Source: JANQMY01 sp965228775
GTDB taxonomy: Bacteria; Pseudomonadota; Alphaproteobacteria; JANQMY01
DNA length: 64,000 nucleotides
Reading direction: 5' to 3'
Assembly: GCA_965228775.1 (NCBI GenBank)
Contig: OZ245840.1
Location: 1,302,001 to 1,366,000, forward strand
Position 1 is the stretch's first letter; every line of letters begins with the position of its first letter. Shown here piece after piece: positions 46,812-53,617 of the stretch. The notes under the pieces are model-generated. The model was not told the origin of the DNA. It did not search any database and saw only the letters and a list, made by a program, of their open reading frames with translations. The position numbers and the translations under genes are program-made.

Positions 46812-47019
46812 TCTTAGCGCTCCTTATTCCTGCCAGCGGCAATCAACACTCTGATTCTTTACCACAAATTCCCGGTGAACGGACGCAAAATAGAGCGCTT
46901 ATGCGCCGCGTCTCAACCTATTTTTTGCAATTCGCCCCAAATAACGCGCAAGCTCCTCTGCTCGACCATGCCTGAACGTTCGTTCGTAGTGGGGGCGACG
47001 ACAAAATTAGGAGGACTTC

Positions 47020-47347
47020 ATGGAAGCGGCCCTTGTCACAGGAAAGAACAAGCTTGAGCTCCTAGAAATTCCTATCCCTGTGCCGAGTAAGGACCGCGCC
47101 CCATTTTTGGGCAAAAGCTGAGGCCAACCTCCTTATTGATCCGATCACTGAAAATGTAACTGAGATGGTCCAGAAACAAGTCGGGAAACAAGACGCTGAT
47201 GTGGTTTTCGGGTGCGCCCGCATACCGCAAACGACGAACCAATCGGTAGAGCCTTGCCGCCGCGGCGGTATCGTATCGCTTGTGGGCTTTCCCAACTTGC
47301 CCGCAGAGATCAATGCCGCCGATCGGCAACAGCACCAGAAGAGGTGA
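47020..47347 (+). pseudogene. Remnant of a zinc-dependent medium-chain alcohol dehydrogenase
   Basis: A perfect ribosome site (AGGAGG, 5 bases before ATG) opens MEAALVTGKN KLELLEIPIP-type sequence, the N-terminal beta strands of an MDR dehydrogenase. After about 27 codons the frame reaches a stop. In the next frame the sequence continues AKAEANLLIDP, ITENVTEMVQKQ, DADVVFGCARIPQTTNQSVEPCR and RGGIVSLVGFP, the Rossmann half of the same family. The zinc-binding catalytic domain and GxGxxG loop (roughly 150 codons) are missing between the two parts, and the C-terminus ends early. This is an internal deletion with a frame change, so no enzyme can be made. Parent function, such as butanediol or sorbitol dehydrogenase, cannot be decided. 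Confidence 0.8.
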
Positions 47348-47379
47348 AAACACCGGTGAAGCCGCGGCCATAATATGTT

Positions 47380-47453
47380 CCCAAACTGGGCCAATCCTGT
47401 CCCAAATGGGTACAATTGAGACAGTTCAAGCCCCACCGTCTCAACTTGAGACA
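47380..47453. promoter_or_regulatory. Cluster of dyads, candidate activator-binding sites
   Basis: Four related dyads or half-sites fall in 74 bases: CCCAAACTGGG (47380), TGTCCCAAATGGGTACA (47398), TTGAGACA (47416) and the perfect palindrome GTCTCAACTTGAGAC (47438-47452). They share a TGTCyCA/TGrGACA theme. They lie about 55-130 bases upstream of the predicted start of the sigma-54-type promoter at 47483, which is where enhancer-binding proteins act. The protein that binds them is unknown. Confidence 0.5.
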
Positions 47454-47482
47454 AAAAATCCGCCAGCCCCCGTGCCATCGAC

Positions 47483-47498
47483 TGGCATGGCCCCTGCT
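47483..47498 (+). promoter_or_regulatory. Candidate sigma-54 promoter
   Basis: TGGCATGGCCCCTGCT matches the RpoN consensus TGGCACG-N4-TTGCW at all but two positions, with the essential GG (47484-47485) and GC (47496-47497) exactly ten bases apart. Transcription would start near 47509, about 46 bases before the Flp-like gene. The upstream dyads support it. Confidence 0.55.
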
Positions 47499-47554
47499 TC
47501 AAACCGGTACAAAACAATAGCGTGAGAGTTTGGGGTATTAATCAGGGGTTTGCT

Positions 47555-47701
47555 ATGAGCGGACTAATTCGTCGATTCGCAAAGAATCAGCGTGGTGCAA
47601 ATGTTGTCGAGTATGTGATCCTGGCAGGCTTCGTCGCCTTAGCGTCGGTGCTGGCCTCAACGGACGGCGCCAACACACTTCGGGCGTTGCTGACAGAATA
47701 G
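47555..47701 (+). CDS. Orphan Flp-like type IVb prepilin
   Basis: A 48-residue gene starting at ATG 47555, with AGGGG 6 bases upstream. A basic leader (MSGLIRRFAKNQRG) is followed by ANVVEYVILAGFVALASVLA. The arrangement Gly, then Glu at +5 and Tyr at +6 of the mature part, with a hydrophobic helix, is the Flp/Fap prepilin-peptidase signature. The tail is short (STDGANTLRALLTE). Flp pilins form tight-adherence pili, but no tad, cpa or peptidase gene is in the window. Expression from the sigma-54-type promoter upstream is proposed. It could also be a pseudopilin or a remnant. Confidence 0.7.
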   Translation: MSGLIRRFAKNQRGANVVEYVILAGFVALASVLASTDGANTLRALLTE

Positions 47702-47824
47702 CTTTTAGCCAGCCACCACTTCAGAATATCGCCGCTTTCTTGACCTTCGTCACCCTTCTTTCCGACAAAGTAACTTTGAGCGTTCATGATACAATCACAT
47801 CGCAACTGACAGGCGGCTCCCACT

Positions 47825-48868
47825 ATGCGCGTTCTCCTTACTGGCCATCAGGGATATATCGGCACGATCCTGACACCGATGCTGATCCAAGCGGGTTATG
47901 ACGTGGTGGGACTCGATAGCGGCCTTTTCGAGCCCTGTCTCTATACGGGCACTACTGCTGACATTCCGTGCCTAAAGAAAGATGTCCGCGATGTAGAAGC
48001 CGAAGACATCAAGGGCTTTGACGCGGTGCTGCACCTTGCCGGTTTGTCGAATGATCCGCTTGGCGATCTGAACCCGGAACTGACCCTAGATATAAATTAT
48101 AAGGCGACTGTCAGATTGGCAGAATTGGCAAAGGATGCCGGCGCAAGCCGCTTTGTCTTCTCATCTTCTTGCAGCACCTATGGGGCCGCTGGCGACGACT
48201 TCCTTACAGAAGAAAGTACTTTCAATCCTGTAACCCCGTATGGGCAATCCAAGGTGCTGGCCGAACAAGAACTTGCTCTGCTGGCGGATGATAATTTCTC
48301 ACCAGCCTATCTGCGAAACGCCACAGCCTATGGAGTTTCGCCACGGCTTCGTTTCGATTTGGTCGTCAACAATCTGACGGCCTGGGCTTATACAACCCAT
48401 CAAGTTTACCTGAAGAGCGACGGCAGCCCATGGCGCCCCATCGTACATATCGCGGATATCTCACGTGCCTTCATTGCAGCATTGCAAGCTCCAAAAGAAA
48501 AAGTGCACAACGCCGCATTCAATGTGGGGCGCAACGACGAAAACTTCCGTATTCGCGAGATTGCCGACCTTGTCGCGCAAATCGTTCCTGACTGCGATGT
48601 GAGCTTTGCTCCGGACGCCGGACCAGACACGAGAAACTACCGCGTCGATTGCTCCAAAATCTGCCGTGAACTTCCCGGTTTCACACCAGCCTGGACGGCC
48701 GACAAAGGCATCCGCGAGTTATACAAAACCTACGTGGCACACGGACTAAAGCTGGAAGACTTTGAAGGCGCCACCTTCAGCCGTATCAAATATTTGCGTG
48801 GAAAGATCGAGGACGGAACAATCGGGCAAGATCTAAGACTGCGGCAGACTGAGGTTTGCCATGCGTAA
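47825..48868 (+). CDS. NAD-dependent epimerase/dehydratase (extended SDR)
   Basis: A 347-residue nucleotide-sugar-type SDR. The cofactor loop is VLLTGHQGYIGTILTPML (GxxGxxG), followed by a Asp-containing second strand (VVGLDSGLF). The catalytic set is FSSSCSTYG with Tyr and Lys in TPYGQSKVLAE. RPIVHIADISRAFIAAL and NVGRNDENFRIREIADLV are typical of sugar epimerases and reductases. It is the first of four tightly packed plus-strand genes; its last 8 bases overlap the next methyltransferase. The substrate is probably an NDP-sugar, but the exact reaction cannot be told. Confidence 0.87.
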   Translation: MRVLLTGHQGYIGTILTPMLIQAGYDVVGLDSGLFEPCLYTGTTADIPCLKKDVRDVEAEDIKGFDAVLHLAGLSNDPLGDLNPELTLDINYKATVRLAELAKDAGASRFVFSSSCSTYGAAGDDFLTEESTFNPVTPYGQSKVLAEQELALLADDNFSPAYLRNATAYGVSPRLRFDLVVNNLTAWAYTTHQVYLKSDGSPWRPIVHIADISRAFIAALQAPKEKVHNAAFNVGRNDENFRIREIADLVAQIVPDCDVSFAPDAGPDTRNYRVDCSKICRELPGFTPAWTADKGIRELYKTYVAHGLKLEDFEGATFSRIKYLRGKIEDGTIGQDLRLRQTEVCHA

Positions 48869-50114
48869 CGTTATCGATGCCCCTTTGGACATTATTTCCG
48901 AGTGCCGCTCATGCGGACACCAGGAACTCACAAAAATATTGGATCTTGGCAAGACCCCATTGGCGGATAGGCTTCTCACCGAAGAAACTGTATCCGCCCC
49001 CGAACCAACGGCACCATTGGATTTGGTCTTCTGCGAAAACTGCGGTCTTGTTCAGATATTGGCCACAGTCGCCCCGGAAGTTCTTTTTTGCCAAGACTAC
49101 CCTTACTACTCGTCAGTATCCCCCTATTTGATGAAACATTTCGGCGATAGCGCCAAGTCTATCATTGCCAAACGCAACCTTGATCAAGAAAGTCTCGTAA
49201 TCGAAGCCGCCAGTAATGACGGGTATATGTTGCGGCACTTCAAGGAAGCGGGCGTTCGCGTTTTGGGCATCGATCCCGCCGAAGGCCCTGCAAGCAAAGC
49301 CAAAGACCAGGGAATTGAGACACTAAATACATTCTTTTCGAAAGAATTGGCATCAACTCTTACGCAAAACCATCAGCAAGCTGATGTTTTTCTGGCCAAT
49401 AATGTATTGGCTCACGTGCCTGATCTGAACGGATTTGTTGCCGGAATTCGTCTGGTTCTGAAGGACGGTGGGGTTGCGGTCATCGAAGCCCCCTATCTTC
49501 TCGATCTTGTTCAGAAGCTCGAATTCGACACGATCTATCATCAACATCTGTGCTATTTTTCCGTGACGGCACTTGTCTCTTTGTTCCCGCGGCACGGATT
49601 GTTTCTCAATTCGGTTGAAAAAACCCCGATCCATGGCGGGTCGTTGAGGCTTTTCGTCGAAACGCTCGACAACAGACAAGACAGTGTCAGAATGATGCTC
49701 GAGAACGAGCAAGAGCTGGGCGTCGACAAAGCGGATTACTACACGAAATTTGGCGCTCGTGTTGAGGATCTGAAGTCTTCACTCATGACGATATTGAGCA
49801 ATATCCGCGGCGAAAACAAAACCATTGCCGGATATGGAGCTGCTGCAAAGGCGAATACCCTTATGAGCTATTGCGGCATCAACAATCAGCACCTTGACTT
49901 TATTGCCGACAAGAACCCGTTCAAGCAAGGAAAGTACATGAGCGGCAACGGTTTACCGATCCGTGCGCCGGAGCATATCGATACGGCGGCGCCTGACTAC
50001 CTGCTGATTCTTGCATGGAACTTTGCCGACGAGATCATCTCACAGCAATCTGAGTTTCGGTCGCGCGGCGGAAAATTCATTGTTCCTGTACCAGAACCGC
50101 AAATCGTTTCCTGA
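48861..50114 (+). CDS. Sugar C-methyltransferase-like protein (three-domain, zinc finger)
   Basis: A 417-residue protein with the TylC3/TcaB9-type layout. The N-terminal Cys4 zinc site has C15-C18 (CRSC) and C58-C61 (CENC), with LDLGKTPLADRLL between them. The central SAM domain has VIEAASNDGYML and GIDPAEGPA. The C-terminal domain contains IAGYGAAAKANTLMSYCG and ILAWNFADEI. These enzymes methylate C3 of keto-deoxysugars. The active-site motif reads YHQHLCYFS at about 226-234, where the family mostly has YHEH, so a glutamate is replaced by glutamine. It overlaps the SDR gene by 8 bases and precedes the next methyltransferase by 8. Confidence 0.87.
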   Translation: MRNVIDAPLDIISECRSCGHQELTKILDLGKTPLADRLLTEETVSAPEPTAPLDLVFCENCGLVQILATVAPEVLFCQDYPYYSSVSPYLMKHFGDSAKSIIAKRNLDQESLVIEAASNDGYMLRHFKEAGVRVLGIDPAEGPASKAKDQGIETLNTFFSKELASTLTQNHQQADVFLANNVLAHVPDLNGFVAGIRLVLKDGGVAVIEAPYLLDLVQKLEFDTIYHQHLCYFSVTALVSLFPRHGLFLNSVEKTPIHGGSLRLFVETLDNRQDSVRMMLENEQELGVDKADYYTKFGARVEDLKSSLMTILSNIRGENKTIAGYGAAAKANTLMSYCGINNQHLDFIADKNPFKQGKYMSGNGLPIRAPEHIDTAAPDYLLILAWNFADEIISQQSEFRSRGGKFIVPVPEPQIVS

Positions 50115-50122
50115 CGGGGGCC

Positions 50123-51352
50123 TTGATGTCTCAGCCAATCGCCCATTCAGATAAGCCCAAATGTCCAAATTGTGTGACCGGCCTTGGTGAGGTCTTCTAC
50201 GAGGTCAACTCTGTTCCCACACACAGTGTCCTTCTTTTCAAAGACGTTTCTGATGCCGTTGGCTTCCAGCGCGGAGATATAGCACTCGCTCACTGCCCCG
50301 ATTGTGACTTCATCTGGAACAGCCGTTTCGACCCGGATCTTGAGGCCTATGGGCTGGGCTATGAAGCGACACAGGCATATTCCGCCACATTCAACCGGTT
50401 TCACCAGGAACTCGCCGACCATGTCATCAAGCGCTTTGACCTGCGGAACAAGAAAGTGCTGGAAATTGGATGCGGCCAGGGAGAGTTCGTGAACCTCCTT
50501 TGTGAACGAGGAAACAATCAAGGGATCGGATTTGATCCGGCATTCGATCCATCGCGCCGGGACATTAAGCGCCACGAGAACGCGACGTTTATCGCTGATT
50601 TCTATTCGGAAAAATACAGCGCGGAAGATGCCGACCTTTTCTGTTGCAAAATGACTTTAGAGCATATTCCCAACACACTTTCCTTCATGACCGGAATTCG
50701 AGAGGCGATCGGCGACCGGTGCGACAGCGCAATCTTCTTCATGGTACCGAATGCTGACTACGTTCTGGAAGAACGCGCATTTTGGGATGTCTATTATGAG
50801 CATTGTTCATACTTTACGCCCAAAGCTCTTGCCGGCTTAATGACCCGCGCCGGCTTCGCTGTCACAGACATCTATCCGGCCTATGACAATCAATACCTTA
50901 TTGTTGAGGCGGGCGTTTCGAAAACCGGCCAGACTGCTCCCGCAAAAGAATGGCCGGACAGTGGAGATCGCGTAGAACAGTTTACAAGAGACGTCGCTGC
51001 ATTTCGGTCTGCTTGGAATGCGAGGCTTACAGATGCGGCCCTGTCAGATGAAACAGTGATTGTCTGGGGCGGCGGCTCCAAAGCTGTTTCGTTCCTTACG
51101 ACGGTGTCAGATACACAACACATTTCAGCAGCTGTGGACATCAATCCTTATAAAAGGAACACATTTCTTCCCGGAACCGGTCATCTTGTGCTCGGCCCAC
51201 AGGATTTAACCAGCATCAATCCCCAGCTTGTCGTTGTCATGAACCCAATCTACACCGACGAAATTCGGTCAGAGCTAAAGTCCATCGGCCTTAACCCCAA
51301 AATTCTTTCGATCACGGAATATATGCCATGTGTCGAACCGACTATGCCCTAA
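50123..51352 (+). CDS. Class I SAM methyltransferase, zinc-finger sugar-methyltransferase family
   Basis: A 409-residue protein with the same three-part plan: an N-terminal Cys4 motif (CPNC...CPDC), a SAM-binding domain (VLEIGCGQGEFVNLLCERG, GFDPAFDPS), and a C-terminal domain (VIVWGGGSKAVSFLTTV...AVDINPYKRNTFLPGTG). The active-site equivalent reads YYEHCSYF. It resembles the following gene along its length and is clearly its tandem paralogue; both are diverged from the preceding methyltransferase. The start ATG is 8 bases after the previous stop, preceded by GGGGG. The methyl acceptor is unknown. I assign it to sugar or small-molecule methylation by domain layout only. Confidence 0.82.
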   Translation: MMSQPIAHSDKPKCPNCVTGLGEVFYEVNSVPTHSVLLFKDVSDAVGFQRGDIALAHCPDCDFIWNSRFDPDLEAYGLGYEATQAYSATFNRFHQELADHVIKRFDLRNKKVLEIGCGQGEFVNLLCERGNNQGIGFDPAFDPSRRDIKRHENATFIADFYSEKYSAEDADLFCCKMTLEHIPNTLSFMTGIREAIGDRCDSAIFFMVPNADYVLEERAFWDVYYEHCSYFTPKALAGLMTRAGFAVTDIYPAYDNQYLIVEAGVSKTGQTAPAKEWPDSGDRVEQFTRDVAAFRSAWNARLTDAALSDETVIVWGGGSKAVSFLTTVSDTQHISAAVDINPYKRNTFLPGTGHLVLGPQDLTSINPQLVVVMNPIYTDEIRSELKSIGLNPKILSITEYMPCVEPTMP

Positions 51353-51363
51353 GGACAGAGCCG

Positions 51364-52575
51364 GTGAGTTCGCAGCACACCCCCCGGCAATCCAAAGTCT
51401 GCCCTGTTTGCCATTCCACCCAGTCGGTAGAACTGTTGCATCTAGATCGTTTGCCGGTCATCTGCAACAATCTAGCGCCAGACCGTCACAGCGCCTTAGC
51501 CGTAAAACAGGGTGAGTTTCGTTTAACATTCTGTGAAAAGTGCGGCCACAGTTATAACTCGGCGTTCGATCCGAACCTTATGGATTATGACGCTAACTAC
51601 GAAACGTCACTCCATTATTCAAAGCGGTTTCGGCAGTTCGCCAGCAACCTAGCAAAGCGCCTGGTTGAGACCTATGACGTTCGGGAAAAAACAATCGTCG
51701 AACTTGGCTGTGGACAAGGGGAATTCTTGTCCGAAGTTTGCAGACTGGGAAACAATAACGGTTTTGGCTTCGACCAGAGCTTTGATCCCACGAAATCCAG
51801 CCTTGCGGAAAACGTATCTGTTCTCGCTGAGAATTATGGTCCGAAGTTTAGCCACCTAAAAGCTGATCTTTTTTGCTGCCGGCACGTGTTGGAACATGTG
51901 GCCGACCTGAGGTCATTCGTCTCCCAGCTCAAAAGGACGATGCCGCAAGAACATGACACCATCCTGTATTTTGAAGTCCCCAACGGGCTTTACACGATGC
52001 GGGACCTCGGGATCTGGGACCTCATATACGAACACTGTTCATATTTTTGGTCCGGCTCGCTTGAGCTTTTGTTTGACCGTTGTGGTTTCGAAGTCTATCG
52101 CGTTGAACCAACTTATGATGGCCAGTTTCTATCGATTGATTTGAAACATCCTGCATCGGCCTCAACATTCCAAAACGACCCTACGCCTTTGGAAAGCTCA
52201 TCCTACGACATTGCTGGTTTCGCCAGCGCATTCGCCGACAATTTTGTCGAGAAAATCGACTTCTGGAAGCGATACAGAGCGGAACTCGCGAAGAATGGCA
52301 AAAAGGCTGTCATTTGGGGAGCAGGATCAAAAGGCGTCACCTTCCTAAATCTCACAAACCCTCAACACCCAGATGAATTTCTGAATTACGCCGTGGACGT
52401 AAGCCCCCGCAAACACGGCAAATATATCCCCGGAACAGGGCAAGAGATTGTGTCGCCGGATCACCTAAAGACCATTGATCCGGACGTGGTTTTTCTTATG
52501 AATCCCACCTACGAACAGGAAGTTCGGTCGGATCTGGCTGCGCTTCAAATTGATGCGGAACTCAAAGTCGCTTAA
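51364..52575 (+). CDS. Class I SAM methyltransferase, paralogue of the preceding gene
   Basis: The GTG at 51364 with AGGACAGAG upstream gives 403 residues. An in-frame ATG at 51328 lies inside the previous gene and is less likely. The N-terminal Cys4 is CPVC...CEKC. The SAM domain has VELGCGQGEFLSEVCRLGNNNGFGFD, and the C-terminal domain has VIWGAGSKGVTFLNLT and KHGKYIPGTGQEIV. GCGQGEF, the FCC(K/R) strand, LEH, YEHCSYF and MNPxY are shared with the upstream paralogue. The residue before the YEH triad is Ile here, not Tyr. It is the last gene of the SDR-methyltransferase run and converges with the next gene after 30 bases. Confidence 0.82.
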   Translation: MSSQHTPRQSKVCPVCHSTQSVELLHLDRLPVICNNLAPDRHSALAVKQGEFRLTFCEKCGHSYNSAFDPNLMDYDANYETSLHYSKRFRQFASNLAKRLVETYDVREKTIVELGCGQGEFLSEVCRLGNNNGFGFDQSFDPTKSSLAENVSVLAENYGPKFSHLKADLFCCRHVLEHVADLRSFVSQLKRTMPQEHDTILYFEVPNGLYTMRDLGIWDLIYEHCSYFWSGSLELLFDRCGFEVYRVEPTYDGQFLSIDLKHPASASTFQNDPTPLESSSYDIAGFASAFADNFVEKIDFWKRYRAELAKNGKKAVIWGAGSKGVTFLNLTNPQHPDEFLNYAVDVSPRKHGKYIPGTGQEIVSPDHLKTIDPDVVFLMNPTYEQEVRSDLAALQIDAELKVA

Positions 52576-52605
52576 CCAGCGACTATTGCGCCTTGATAAG
52601 GGCGC

Positions 52606-53442
52606 CTATTTGTAAGAAATACCCACAAATCCAAGCGCCCAGTAGGTCGAATAAGACGGTATATAGAAGCAGATCTCTTTGTGATCTAGGACAATGTTCT
52701 GATCACGGAATTTTTCTTCCAAAGCATTGAGCAAGAGTTTGAAGTTCGCCGTTGGCGTATGGCAAAAACGAGACCCAAGCTGCACCGCCAACACCAGTTC
52801 CTGTTGCTGATCAGCCACAAAGTAATTTAGAAGATCGACAGTTTGTCCCGCCCAGGAAGGGTCATCCACAGCTTCATCGGTTAAGTCGAAATATAAGATA
52901 TCAACTTTGTCGCCAAGATCTTCGAACCGGTAGTCACGAAAATCCTCGCTGTAAACCTTCACCGTATCTGATGCGAACACATCCTTCGTTTTGAAAACTT
53001 CCGACATTTCGCCTTCGCTAAACAAACGAAGAACATCTTTGTCCCAATCAATTATTTCGATGGAGTCGAATTTTTCCGTGTCCAACATCTCGCGCGCCAG
53101 ACATCCGTCACCGCCCCCAAAAACCATAGCTGTATAGGACGACTTCTTCGACCTTTCCTGAAGAAATGTCAGCGACTCGCGCGCAAATCGCCCGTGGTAT
53201 TGATGCTCATCTGCGCTCGCTACTTGGACCTCCCCATCAAGGACGAGAAAATGCCCATGCACAGGCGACCGGATAATTTCGATGAGTTGGCGCTCGCTTT
53301 TGATGCGTTTGAGAAGTTCGACTTCAAAGAAGTGATAACTTCCACCTCTTGCTTTGTCGAACAGCGCATAATCGCTCTCGAACTCAAGTGTACGAACTAA
53401 TTCGGCAGGAAGGTCAGATACTTTGTATACGCCTGGCTTCAT
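52606..53442 (-). CDS. Spermidine synthase-like aminopropyltransferase
   Basis: A 278-residue protein of the polyamine aminopropyltransferase fold. ADEHQYHG (about residues 77-84) corresponds to the DEFxYHE motif. VFGGGDGCLAREML (107-120) is the intact GGGDG loop that holds decarboxylated SAM, and IDWDKDV follows. YFDLTDE (185-190) supplies the two aspartates of the DSSDP loop. All catalytic positions therefore look usable. The N-terminal strand domain is shorter than in standard SpeE. It is the only minus-strand gene in the cluster and is divergent from the asparagine-synthetase-like gene. The amine acceptor may be putrescine or something cluster-specific. Confidence 0.8.
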   Translation of the reverse strand: MKPGVYKVSDLPAELVRTLEFESDYALFDKARGGSYHFFEVELLKRIKSERQLIEIIRSPVHGHFLVLDGEVQVASADEHQYHGRFARESLTFLQERSKKSSYTAMVFGGGDGCLAREMLDTEKFDSIEIIDWDKDVLRLFSEGEMSEVFKTKDVFASDTVKVYSEDFRDYRFEDLGDKVDILYFDLTDEAVDDPSWAGQTVDLLNYFVADQQQELVLAVQLGSRFCHTPTANFKLLLNALEEKFRDQNIVLDHKEICFYIPSYSTYWALGFVGISYK

Positions 53443-53617
53443 CGAAAAATCTCACGCAAAACCCACAATAGACAACGGGAAACAATGCCGCATTAGTCCT
53501 AACAAACCGCTAGCGTGAAAAGCCTGCCACTTCAAATCGTTTACGCGGACTTAATCAAAAAATGCGAGCAATTATTGTACATCAGTGGCGTTGGGGAGTT
53601 GGGGGTACGGTTTCAGC

